From contig NZ_LYBM01000017.1 of assembly GCF_001707825.1 (NCBI RefSeq), positions 1-64,000 on the forward strand: DNA of 64,000 bases, written 5' to 3'. Under the pieces are notes generated by a model. The model made no database searches. It was given only the letters and a program-made list of their open reading frames with translations, and was not told where the DNA came from. Positions 1 to 8,320 of the stretch are shown here, in pieces (the stretch's first letter is position 1; every line of letters starts with the position of its first letter). The position numbers were made by a program, and so were the translations under genes. This stretch comes from Veronia pacifica. GTDB lineage: Bacteria > Pseudomonadota > Gammaproteobacteria > Enterobacterales > Vibrionaceae.

Positions 1-1
1 G

Positions 2-448
2 GTCACGCACACTGAATTAATATCGCGTGATGATGGCGGTTTGACATTTGAAAGTATTGAGCGAGAGCCTATATCTGGATTGTTAGGGTTACGACTGAAG
101 CAGCAGAGGTTCAACAGTACCCCCAGAATCACAGTATTACCGAGACATTTTGACGAAGAAATCCTGAGATATGTAAATAAAAGAGCTATGGGCACCCTTC
201 GTTTAACTGATCCAATTTTAATGTCCAAGTCTGGTCAAGCTATCCTTGACGCTGGAGATTTAAATCGGATGGTTAGAGAGCCATTTAAGCAGATAAAATG
301 GATACCGAAGGAAGGGTTGACGCTGCATGCTATCAGAGATGTTATTGCGGCTTCTGCCATCGCGTCTGGTGCGAATGAGCAATACATAGTAAGAGCTTCT
401 GGCCGAAGTGGATCTACTCTGGCTAGAAAACAAGTTCTGCCCATATGA
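2..448 (+). CDS. Degenerate tyrosine recombinase/integrase C-terminal part (partial)
   Basis: The reading frame is open from the first bases of the window, so the gene begins upstream and only its C-terminal part is seen. The end carries a HAIR tetrapeptide followed by an alanine-rich helix and SGRSGSTLARKQV, which has the spacing of the HxxR...GHxS...Y box of tyrosine site-specific recombinases. The second histidine is replaced by arginine and no tyrosine follows before the stop, so the copy looks catalytically dead or frame-disrupted. It lies 424 bp upstream of the large nuclease-STAND gene in the same orientation, consistent with an island module. Family assignment rests on motif spacing only; it could be an unrelated hypothetical protein. 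Confidence 0.4.
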   Translation, partial: VTHTELISRDDGGLTFESIEREPISGLLGLRLKQQRFNSTPRITVLPRHFDEEILRYVNKRAMGTLRLTDPILMSKSGQAILDAGDLNRMVREPFKQIKWIPKEGLTLHAIRDVIAASAIASGANEQYIVRASGRSGSTLARKQVLPI

Positions 449-872
449 AAAGTCATCGAATCCTTAGACTATTGCGCGCTAGGTTTTGATAAGTTCTGCG
501 ATACGTTGACTGCCACACTTCTAAGTATCTCCAAAGTTCGTGAGTGTTTTTGCTTAAATTGACAAATGTCACATTACATTAGTGTTTTAAGGTATATTTT
601 TCATTATGAAAAATAACTCTCCCAGTTTGTGCTCGTGTTTGAGTATTCGAAAGATTCGTAGTTGCATATTTGTCTTGAGAATACCTATCACTCACATTTT
701 TCAGTTTTGTTCTCCACGAAGTATGTGCTTGTCCCGTCATGTAGTTGGTTTTGCGGCTAAACCAGTATTTTTTGGATTGAGATTCGCTTATTTGAATCGT
801 AGTTGTCGGCGATTTTAGTAGTGAAGCAAGCGAACAGCGTTTACTTAAAACAATAAACAAGAAAAGGACAAT
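449..872. other. Gene-free stretch upstream of the nuclease-STAND gene
   Basis: This AT-rich interval has no credible coding frame. It presumably holds the promoter of the large downstream gene. A weak candidate is TTGAAT at 792-797 with a 17-bp spacer to TTAGTA at 815-820. A short dyad GATTC-N8-GAATC lies at 781-798, overlapping that candidate -35. A good Shine-Dalgarno (AAGGA) sits just before the ATG at 873. No terminator hairpin with a T-run was recognised after the preceding gene. Confidence 0.4.
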
Positions 873-3800
873 ATGGCTCAATCTCCAGAACTTGCGGGCG
901 GTGATGGCTTCACTTATGAGGGTAATGTAGCTGCATTTTATTTGTCTGCATTACTCGCTGAGGCATATGCCCCTGGCATCGAAGGGCGGATCGTAACACA
1001 AATTTCGGCTCAACAACGCGATTTCGGTGAACCGCTCGATGACATTATTGTTGATTTTGAAGACGCTGAAAAAAATATCGCTCGGCTTAGTCTTCAAGTG
1101 AAACGGTCACTTATTATTAGTAAAGCGAAAACAAATAAGGATTTTTGCGACATCATTCGCGATAGTTGGTTCACTCTCAGAAAACCTGATTTCCGTATCA
1201 ATGTAGATCGCTATGGTGCAGCTACTGGTACGATTAGCCCAAAAAAGGAACGGTCCCTAAAGACTCTATGTGATTGGGCCAGAGAGAGTGTTACTACCGA
1301 TCACTTTGAGGCTCGCTTCAAGAGGAATGCCAGCAAAGATATCACTGAAGTTAGGTCTGACATCGCTACTCTTCTTGAACAAGCTAAAGGAAGTGGTTGC
1401 ACCAACGAAGAAGTGCATCAGTTTCTTGCACATTTTGTACTTATCAAGTTCGACTTTCTTAGTGAGGGGGCGGCTGACCGTCCGATCGCCATCAATCACA
1501 TTAAAGATAGTATTGTGCCTGATGATGCTGAAAAAGCTCCTCTCGTTTGGTCAAAACTAGTTCAAGTGGCGCGAGAATCTGCAGGCAAAGCGGGGGAAGT
1601 TAACCGAGCTCGACTTGTGCGTTTGATCTCACCTATTGTTCGCCTAAGAGGAGCCCCTTCTTTTCACCAAGATCTTGAGCGGTTGTCTGAACTGGCGAGA
1701 AGCTACTCAAGTTACATTCAAGATGACATTGGAGGTGAGAGACTTGAAAGGCCAGAAATTCTTGAGACGCTAAGCAATAAGCTCTCCTCATCTCGCGTTG
1801 TTCAGATCTGCGGTTTACCGGGTAGCGGTAAATCAGTAATGGTCAAGCGAGCAGTGCAACGAGCGTTGACTGATGGCCCAGTCCTATTTCTAAAAGCGGA
1901 ACAGCTTGAAGGTACAAGCTGGAACAGTTACGCGACCTCTCAAGGGCTCAAAGTAGTCAATCTTGAGTCACTTCTAGTTGAAATAGGTGCCACAGGCACG
2001 TCAATTCTCTTTGTCGATGCGATTGACCGTGTCGATAAACAACATCAGGGCATCATACTTGACCTTTTTCGAGTAATCGTCGCTTCCCCATGGCTTGATG
2101 ACTGGCGAATTGTTGTCTCTCTTCGGGATACTGGTATTGAATTGTTGCGTAATTGGTTGGGCGAGTTTCTCAATACTCTGAAAGTCGAGACACTTGGACT
2201 TGAACAGCTGAACGATAAAGAGGCTGAAGAGCTAGCAAGTGCCAACCCCCATATGAGGTCACTTCTTTTTGGAGATCCTCAGGTGAGAAAAATTGTTAGG
2301 CGCCCCTTTTTTGCAAAAGTATTGAGCCAAGGGTACGTAGCCGAACCAAGCGCTCCAGCGTTTGCTCCGCAATCAGAAATAGACTTGGTCGAGCATTGGT
2401 GGCGACGGGGTGGATACAACGAAATAGGTCAAAATGTCATTGAACGTCAGCAGACACTCCTCAACTTGGCAACAGCCCGTACTCGAACGCTTAATCAGCC
2501 TATTAGACTTCGCGTACTAACTTCCGTGGCACATATTGAGAACCTTAAATCGGACGGAATTCTCCAAAGCGTACGCGAGGGAATTTCTGTTCAGTTTGCT
2601 CATGACATTTTTTTTGAATGGGCCTTTTTGCAAGTGCTAGTTGATAGTGGATCTCAGTGGGTAGATGAGATTCGGGCCTGTGGAGAACCGCCAGTAGTAG
2701 CTCGCACCGTTCAGCTTTTTTCCCAGTGGGAATACATACAGAGAGATGAATGGCACAATTATTTAGCTCAGGCAGAAGATCCCAACCTTCGGTCGCAATG
2801 GTTGCGAGCATGGCTACTCGGGCCTTTCGGAACTGCTAGATTCGAAGCTGAAGAGGAACAGTTTACTGCAGTTGTTTTTGCTAACGACTTCCGGCTACTC
2901 CAGAAGGCTCTTGTTTGGTTTCAGGCGGAGAAGACTGCGCCCAATATGCTAATACTTGCCCGCGAGCTTCCTTTGGAGGAGCGACAACGCTTTGCGGACT
3001 TACTCGGTTGGCCTTCCGACTATGCCGAGTGGCATCGATTTATCGGTTTTATCCTTCGTAATATTTCTACAATTCCACAAAGGCTTTATCCAGAGATCGT
3101 AGCTGTTTTTGAAGTTTGGCAAAATGCATTATCAAGAACCTCAAACACCATATCTCGTGCTCTTCTACGACAATGTTCAATCTGGCTTATTGCTATAGAA
3201 GAAATCAATGCTGCGGATGGACCTGATGCTAACTCTGAATTCTGGAAAGAGGTGCCTAATCTTGGTGATTTTAGAAAGTCTCTGAGCCAACTATTACTGA
3301 AAGCTTCGAACGCCGAGCCAAACTTTGCAGAAGACTACATTCGGCGGCTGATTGATTCAAAATGCATCCGAGAAAGTGAGTTCAGGGATATCATTTCCTG
3401 TTCGCCCGTCCTTGCACAATCGTTACCTCATTTAGTCGTTGAGCTTTCGCTAACGTATTTATGTGAAGAGCTTCCGGACGATCGTGTTGCACGTGAACAG
3501 CAAGAGCGAGAGGATAGGTCTGAGAGGCGAAAGGCTGTTCTTGCGAAACCTAAGGAAGAGCGCACACGTTCTGAGGAGGCTTTTCTTTCGCACAGTTATA
3601 TTTTAAGTGATATTAGACAATTCAGTTATCACGATTGGGAGCTCCTCTCCATTCAAGATGATTACCGAACATTCGGTCCTCCTTCACCTCTTCGAGAGCC
3701 ATTTAATTCATTATTTCAATCATCACCCAATGAGGCACTGCAACTATTAAAGAAACTTTGTAATCATGCGATGGAATCGTGGAGACAGTTACACCGTTAC

Positions 3801-6245
3801 TCGCGGGGTCCTGGTGATACACCAATACCACTTGAACTAACATTTCCTTGGGGGAACCAGAAGTTCTGGGGGACTGACAAAGAATACCTTTGGTTTCGCT
3901 CAATGTGCGCACCAAAGGTTATCGGTTGCGGATACATGGCGCTTGAGAAGTGGTGTTTCGCTCAACTTGAACATGGTCGACCCGTTGATGGAATGATCAA
4001 GCAAATTGTTGAGGGGAACGAGAGTATCGCAATTTTAGGCATCGCTTCAATGCTTGCGAATTATACTGAGACAGTATCCGAAACAACGTTACCGCTCATT
4101 ACTTCACAGCGTTTGTTGGCAGCAGACCGTAATCGAATGAAGCAAGATTTACCGCCATCATCAGATTTGATTGGTTTCACGAACCCAAATGACAAGCCTG
4201 ATGTTGAAGCTATTCAGGAAGCCAATGGTAGATCTGTTCGTCGAAGTGAGTTGAGTAGGCTAGTGCCGCATTTTATTTTTGCTGAAGGACAAATTAGTGA
4301 AAATGCGCGCCTCGCTATTCTTGGTTTTCAAAATCAGTTGCCCTTTCAATACGAAGAAGATAGGGACTTACCGGAAGCTCATGAATATCTATCAAAACAA
4401 GCTGCAGAATATATGGAGCTAGCAGATCGGAAAAACTATCAAACGTGCTCTACTAGAGAGGATACAGATAAGATTGTAATAGCTCATATCAGTCCTTCTG
4501 CTGCTGAACCGCAAAATGTCCACCGTAGAGAAAAGGCGACCAAATTTCTGATACTGTTGAATTTATGGGCATGGGCATGCAAGTATTTCGATGAAGGTGA
4601 AATAGGTGATCAGTTTACTGTAGAGGAAGCCGTCACCCGTGCTAAGGAAGCTGAAACTCAAGATTTGTTTGAGTGCTTGAAAGGGCAAGATGAGGACTGG
4701 CTAGCCGCAGATAAGCACCGAGCTGCGGTTTCTGCAATAGCTGCTCTTCGACTTTGCATTCGAGATGGTGCCTCTTCGGAAGACTTTGAGTGGGCCAGAG
4801 CAGTCTTAATGCGAGCAATTGAATTACCAGAAGTGCCCAAGATGTGGCCACATCGCTCCAAAGCTCCCTTGCATCCGATCATTTACGTAGCACGAGGGAT
4901 TGCTGCTGACCTCCTCAATGATACAGCCTGTCGTAGTGCAGAAGGTAGATTACTTGGCTTAATCGCATACCCAGATCCAGCCGTTTCGCTAGTTGCGCTC
5001 GAAGAAGCTTGCAAGCTTTACACGACAAAGCCAAGTCTGACATGGGCTGCGCTCAAACTGGTGTTCTCTCTTTGTCATATTCCACCTAGGCCACATGCTG
5101 AAAATCGTAGTTATAGGGAGGCATTTTATTCACCAAGTGAAGCGAGAGAGCAAGTCACTCTGGCGCTTCAAAGCCTTGACGGTGAATGGGGCGATCTACC
5201 ATTGCCTCCTCCAGCTTGGGTAAAAGTTGAAGCAGAAAAATGTGCCAGACGATATCAAAGGTATGTTGATTATGACTCCGTTGATATGTTGGACAAGTCA
5301 GAAGAATGGATTGAACCTGATGTTTTCTGGTATTCAGAATTTGCTGCAGACGCTCTCAATCGTATTCCTTTTGACGTTCTATTGAACAGCCCCGGCAGAA
5401 CATTGCTACTCAACTTTCTGTCGGGACTTCTCCAATGGACTGTTCAGAAAAAGTCTCCACCTTGGGTAAAACGAGGTGAACAGCATCGTTTAGATAATGA
5501 TAACTATGAATTCACACGTAGCTTGTGCTCAGTACTCGGAGCAGTGGCTGGTTTTATTAGTCTTAGTGAACTTCGGTCTTGTTTTCTTGAACCTATTTTG
5601 CAGCTGGAGGATGAGGAGTGTTGGGAGTTTTTAGCGCCGTTCGCTGAAACTTACATCTGTCGGTATCTGTATGATGTAAACCTCGTTCCTGAGGACGCAG
5701 TTGATGTTATAGAACTTTGTCTGGAACGATTTCTCCAAGATAAAAGTTTCAAACGCGGTGACTACAGGAGTGGTGAATTCTTTGGCCTTCACAAGCCTAA
5801 ACTCATTGATATTTTTATGTTTATCTCTGTTGAACACGCAAGCGGAGCCGCTCGATACGTAAATGGAGACTGGTCTGAAATCGAGCGTATTATGCCAATT
5901 GTTGATCGCTTCATAAAAGTGGGAGGTTGGGCTGCTCCAATAATTAGTCCCTTCTTAACGCTCTGTGAGAGGTCAAAAGAGTGTTACCCGGCCGAAGCCT
6001 TCGCAGATCAGATAGTCGAGACCCTCAGTGGAGATCCAACGAGCCTCATCGGATGGCATGGAACCTTTATTCCAGCGCGAATTGCAGGAATGGTTCAGCA
6101 CCTAGCCCACCGAGAGGCACCAATGGAGCTATCATTAGCCCGAAAATTTCTCCATATCCTAGATATTTTGGTTGATATGGGCGATCGAAGAAGTGCAGCA
6201 TTGCAGCTTGGAGAGGCTTTTCGTTCTGTTCGTTTAACGAATTAA
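873..6245 (+). CDS. Giant PD-(D/E)XK nuclease-STAND NTPase, putative Avs-like antiphage protein
   Basis: This 1790-residue protein has three parts. Residues about 1-150 look like a Cap4/DUF4297-type PD-(D/E)XK endonuclease: E16 in a YEGNVAA helix, D56/D57, and the Q75-V-K77 motif after a beta-strand. A P-loop GLPGSGKS starts at residue 314, with Walker B LFVDAID around D382, an arginine-bearing sensor strand VVSLRDT near 417 and a FAHDIFFEW segment near 575 that resembles the end of the winged-helix part of NACHT/STAND ATPases. From about 650 to the end the sequence is long and helical, without recognisable catalytic motifs. This layout (nuclease effector, STAND switch, large C-terminal sensor) is that of Avs proteins, which recognise phage proteins and degrade DNA. 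AAGGA precedes the ATG by five bases. It sits alone next to Tn7-like transposon ends, as cargo would. The defence role is inferred from architecture and location. Confidence 0.65.
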   Translation: MAQSPELAGGDGFTYEGNVAAFYLSALLAEAYAPGIEGRIVTQISAQQRDFGEPLDDIIVDFEDAEKNIARLSLQVKRSLIISKAKTNKDFCDIIRDSWFTLRKPDFRINVDRYGAATGTISPKKERSLKTLCDWARESVTTDHFEARFKRNASKDITEVRSDIATLLEQAKGSGCTNEEVHQFLAHFVLIKFDFLSEGAADRPIAINHIKDSIVPDDAEKAPLVWSKLVQVARESAGKAGEVNRARLVRLISPIVRLRGAPSFHQDLERLSELARSYSSYIQDDIGGERLERPEILETLSNKLSSSRVVQICGLPGSGKSVMVKRAVQRALTDGPVLFLKAEQLEGTSWNSYATSQGLKVVNLESLLVEIGATGTSILFVDAIDRVDKQHQGIILDLFRVIVASPWLDDWRIVVSLRDTGIELLRNWLGEFLNTLKVETLGLEQLNDKEAEELASANPHMRSLLFGDPQVRKIVRRPFFAKVLSQGYVAEPSAPAFAPQSEIDLVEHWWRRGGYNEIGQNVIERQQTLLNLATARTRTLNQPIRLRVLTSVAHIENLKSDGILQSVREGISVQFAHDIFFEWAFLQVLVDSGSQWVDEIRACGEPPVVARTVQLFSQWEYIQRDEWHNYLAQAEDPNLRSQWLRAWLLGPFGTARFEAEEEQFTAVVFANDFRLLQKALVWFQAEKTAPNMLILARELPLEERQRFADLLGWPSDYAEWHRFIGFILRNISTIPQRLYPEIVAVFEVWQNALSRTSNTISRALLRQCSIWLIAIEEINAADGPDANSEFWKEVPNLGDFRKSLSQLLLKASNAEPNFAEDYIRRLIDSKCIRESEFRDIISCSPVLAQSLPHLVVELSLTYLCEELPDDRVAREQQEREDRSERRKAVLAKPKEERTRSEEAFLSHSYILSDIRQFSYHDWELLSIQDDYRTFGPPSPLREPFNSLFQSSPNEALQLLKKLCNHAMESWRQLHRYSRGPGDTPIPLELTFPWGNQKFWGTDKEYLWFRSMCAPKVIGCGYMALEKWCFAQLEHGRPVDGMIKQIVEGNESIAILGIASMLANYTETVSETTLPLITSQRLLAADRNRMKQDLPPSSDLIGFTNPNDKPDVEAIQEANGRSVRRSELSRLVPHFIFAEGQISENARLAILGFQNQLPFQYEEDRDLPEAHEYLSKQAAEYMELADRKNYQTCSTREDTDKIVIAHISPSAAEPQNVHRREKATKFLILLNLWAWACKYFDEGEIGDQFTVEEAVTRAKEAETQDLFECLKGQDEDWLAADKHRAAVSAIAALRLCIRDGASSEDFEWARAVLMRAIELPEVPKMWPHRSKAPLHPIIYVARGIAADLLNDTACRSAEGRLLGLIAYPDPAVSLVALEEACKLYTTKPSLTWAALKLVFSLCHIPPRPHAENRSYREAFYSPSEAREQVTLALQSLDGEWGDLPLPPPAWVKVEAEKCARRYQRYVDYDSVDMLDKSEEWIEPDVFWYSEFAADALNRIPFDVLLNSPGRTLLLNFLSGLLQWTVQKKSPPWVKRGEQHRLDNDNYEFTRSLCSVLGAVAGFISLSELRSCFLEPILQLEDEECWEFLAPFAETYICRYLYDVNLVPEDAVDVIELCLERFLQDKSFKRGDYRSGEFFGLHKPKLIDIFMFISVEHASGAARYVNGDWSEIERIMPIVDRFIKVGGWAAPIISPFLTLCERSKECYPAEAFADQIVETLSGDPTSLIGWHGTFIPARIAGMVQHLAHREAPMELSLARKFLHILDILVDMGDRRSAALQLGEAFRSVRLTN

Positions 6246-6344
6246 TTTATCGGCTTTGATGTGATAACTGTTTATGTAGTGAATGAAAAGCAAAGTAGTG
6301 AGCAGTGGTAATCAGAAAGGCGTCTCGTATTCATAAGCTCTTAT

Positions 6345-6401
6345 GGGCAAACTTTATTGTCTAAAATAGACCTTGCGGGCAAGCTTTATTGTCGCTACAC
6401 A
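6345..6401. mobile_element. End of a Tn7-like transposon (element to the left)
   Basis: Read on the minus strand from 6401, the sequence starts TGTGTAGC and then GACAATAAAGCTTGCCC (6393-6377), followed after 15 bp by GACAATAAAGTTTGCCC (6361-6345); the two 17-mers differ at one base. The Tn7 right end begins TGTGGGCG followed by GACAATAAAG, so both the TGT terminus and the TnsB-box spacing match. The element would extend leftward from 6401 and include the nuclease-STAND gene, whose stop is 100 bp inside this end. Its transposase genes are not in the window. The assignment is by sequence pattern only. Confidence 0.7.
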
Positions 6402-6406
6402 CTAGG
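6402..6406. other. 5-bp segment CTAGG between two Tn7-like ends (putative shared target duplication)
   Basis: Exactly five bases separate the ACA terminus of the left element (6399-6401) from the TGT terminus of the right one (6407-6409). Tn7-family transposition duplicates 5 bp of target, so this is the length expected if one element inserted directly beside the end of another. The matching copy at the far end of the left element lies outside the window and cannot be checked here. Confidence 0.55.
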
Positions 6407-6451
6407 TGTTTTGGAACAATAAAGTTTGTCCATTAATTCCAAAGTTGGTCC
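6407..6451. mobile_element. Second Tn7-like transposon end (element to the right, probably a remnant)
   Basis: Reading rightward, TGTTTTGG is followed by AACAATAAAGTTTGTCC (6415-6431), a 15/17 match to the boxes of the neighbouring end, and then by a more degenerate copy, AATTCCAAAGTTGGTCC (6435-6451, 12/17 to the first). The first box starts 8 bases from the terminus, as in Tn7. No matching far end (CTTTATTGT...ACA) and no tns genes are found to the right within the window, so this is probably the surviving end of a decayed element or one that continues in a rearranged form. Confidence 0.55.
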
Positions 6452-6671
6452 ATAGACGATAAGGATGTTCGTTAGCTTCTATAAACATGTAGCAACGGCG
6501 CGTCGACAGACTCAAACGACCTAATGGTAAAGATTCAGCGAGCGTACCGATCTGGTGACTGTATTGTAGGCTCGCTGATACAATCTGTTGCTGAATACGA
6601 TACCCATCATAAAAATAGGCTCTCAGTGTTTTGCCGTATGAATACAAATGTGAGGGGATGCGTCGCTCAGT
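6452..6671. other. Gene-free stretch between the Tn7-like end and the NAT promoter
   Basis: No credible coding frame is present. An 81-codon minus-strand frame (6402-6647) runs back through the transposon end and resembles nothing recognisable, so it is not called as a gene. The stretch may be residual transposon DNA or original flanking sequence. No insertion-sequence ends or hairpins were recognised inside it. Confidence 0.35.
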
Positions 6672-6702
6672 TTGACCTCAACTTATGTTGAGGTTTTAGT
6701 AT
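6672..6702 (+). promoter_or_regulatory. MerR/SoxR-type promoter with 20-bp dyad operator
   Basis: A -35 element TTGACC (6672-6677) and a -10 element TAGTAT (6697-6702) are separated by 19 bp, the over-long spacing characteristic of MerR-family-activated promoters. The perfect dyad ACCTCAACTTATGTTGAGGT (6675-6694) fills the spacer. Its CCTCAA-N6-TTGAGG halves match the SoxR box of the E. coli soxS promoter. The expected transcription start is near 6709, about 27 bp before the N-acetyltransferase ATG. No soxR gene is in the window, so control would be in trans. Which MerR-family protein binds is inferred. Confidence 0.7.
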
Positions 6703-6735
6703 TGTCTGTTAATACTATCCACCGGGAAGTCAACG

Positions 6736-7557
6736 ATGTTAACGGATAAACAAAAAGCACAATATCTGAACCGCTTGGGGCTCCAAAATCTCTCCGATGA
6801 CCCAAAAGCGTTACTTACACAACTTCACCTTGCTCACCTGCGTCACCTGCCTTTTGAAAATCTCGACATTACGTTTGGCCGAACAATTGAGCTCTCAGTG
6901 ACCGCGATCCTTTATAAGCTGCTTCATGAGCAGCGAGGTGGGTTTTGTTATGAGCTGAATGGTGGTTTCTATTTATTACTGCTTTCTCTCGGTTTTAAAG
7001 TTGAACTGCTATCAGCGCGCGTTTATGGCCCGAAAGGTTACGGGCAAGAATTTGATCATCTGATGTTGCGGGTCGGGATCAATGGGCAAGACTTTCTTGC
7101 CGACGTCGGGTTTGGAGACTCCTTTTTAATGCCAGTGCCACTTGATGGCTCCATAAGTAAGGAAGGCGACATCAGTTATAAGGTTGAAGAGCAAAATGAC
7201 TATCTGTACCTGCTCAGACAAGGCAACGACAGCTTGTGGCAGCCTCAGTACCAGTTCACGCTGACGCCACGAAAACTGGAAGATTTCGCAAAAACCGCAA
7301 TCTATCATCAGACCTCACCGCAGTCGTCATTCACGCAAAAGACCACATGCTCTATCGCAACGATGGAAGGGCGGATCACACTATCTGGACGTAGACTCAT
7401 CACAACGGCACAGGGCGAAAAGTCGGATTTAGTCGTTAAGTCGGCAAAGGAATACAAGGTACTTCTCGATAGTCACTTTGGTGTGGTGCTACCCGATGAA
7501 TTCTCTGTAAATAGCTGGTTTGATGAGGGTTCACAACGTGATAAAGCAAAGCCATGA
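6736..7557 (+). CDS. Arylamine N-acetyltransferase (NAT)
   Basis: A cytosolic enzyme that transfers acetyl from acetyl-CoA to arylamines, hydrazines and related xenobiotics through a cysteine acyl-enzyme. The 273 residues fit the family length (about 270-285). The catalytic triad is visible: C71 in RGGFCYELN, H108 in FDHLML and D123 in LADVGFGDS. The gene stands alone, just outside the Tn7-like ends, and is preceded by a SoxR-like promoter, which suggests induction by redox-active or aromatic compounds. The ATG at 6736 fits the predicted transcription start. Function of the family is well established; the physiological substrate is unknown. Confidence 0.9.
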   Translation: MLTDKQKAQYLNRLGLQNLSDDPKALLTQLHLAHLRHLPFENLDITFGRTIELSVTAILYKLLHEQRGGFCYELNGGFYLLLLSLGFKVELLSARVYGPKGYGQEFDHLMLRVGINGQDFLADVGFGDSFLMPVPLDGSISKEGDISYKVEEQNDYLYLLRQGNDSLWQPQYQFTLTPRKLEDFAKTAIYHQTSPQSSFTQKTTCSIATMEGRITLSGRRLITTAQGEKSDLVVKSAKEYKVLLDSHFGVVLPDEFSVNSWFDEGSQRDKAKP

Positions 7558-7786
7558 ACCTTGCCCAATCAAGCCTGTGAGACGTCGTTGATACCTCTCC
7601 ATAAACCGATTACTCAGGGCTAACGGTCCCCCTGTCATCGCAGTGACTATTGGCTTTTTTGCGTTTTGATTTGCGTTAAATAGTGATGTGTTGCCAAATT
7701 TATCCGCTGGTCCCTTTCATTTGTAGAAAAAAGAATATTTGATATCACTCTATTTTTGATAAAAATGTTATTAAGGTTGATCCAGC

Positions 7787-8317
7787 ATGATGTTAGGCCG
7801 CTGCAGTTGGTTTTCTCCTCTCTGTTTTCTGCTGTTGCCTCCCTTTTTAAACCAGAGCTCTCATGCTGAATCAATTGCCAGTTATCCCGAAGGTTGGGAA
7901 TCGTGGCCAGTCGTTAAAGAGTCGCAGACGTTACCCGCAGACACCGTCCTGCCGCCTGATGCCTCTCTCTTCACTCAGGAAGCGGTTGAGGCTTACTCTT
8001 GGATCAACGACGGACAGGGTTCGCCGTTAACGATACGGGTTAACCCGGAAAAACTGGAAGCGTATAAAAAACATGGCCCTTATAGTGATGGGCCGACTGC
8101 CGTTGCTGTTTCGGAGATCCCGGGGTTTATATGGGTGACGGAGCATTTGGCGGGTATGCCTGTGTACGGCTCGTACAACCGAAAAGGGGAGGATATCAGT
8201 GGCATTCATCCGACACTCGACCCTGATTTTTGTGATAAATGCCACACGACGTATCAGGAGATATGCCGAAATGGTACCTGTACAAATTTGGTGCTTGAAA
8301 CCTATGCGTCTCCCTAA
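7787..8317 (+). CDS. Periplasmic protein with one c-type heme motif (CDKCH), partner of a diguanylate cyclase
   Basis: The 176 residues begin with a signal peptide (hydrophobic core about 8-22, likely cleavage after SHAES/HAE). A single heme-attachment motif CDKCH lies near residue 150, followed by two further cysteines (EICRNGTC). The middle region (VNPEKLEAYKKHGPYSDGP...) resembles small cytochrome P460-like or c-heme sensor proteins, but I cannot name the family surely. Its stop is three bases before the GTG of the membrane GGDEF protein, so the two are co-transcribed and probably functionally coupled, for example as heme-based ligand or redox sensor and cyclase. Two adjacent ATGs (7787, 7790) are possible starts; AAGG lies about 10 bases upstream. 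Confidence 0.65.
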   Translation: MMLGRCSWFSPLCFLLLPPFLNQSSHAESIASYPEGWESWPVVKESQTLPADTVLPPDASLFTQEAVEAYSWINDGQGSPLTIRVNPEKLEAYKKHGPYSDGPTAVAVSEIPGFIWVTEHLAGMPVYGSYNRKGEDISGIHPTLDPDFCDKCHTTYQEICRNGTCTNLVLETYASP

Positions 8318-8320
8318 GAG

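Noticed and set aside
6402-6647. 81-codon minus-strand frame across the second Tn7-like end
   Set aside because: It runs through the transposon terminus, has no recognisable motif and no good ribosome-binding site, so it is more likely chance.
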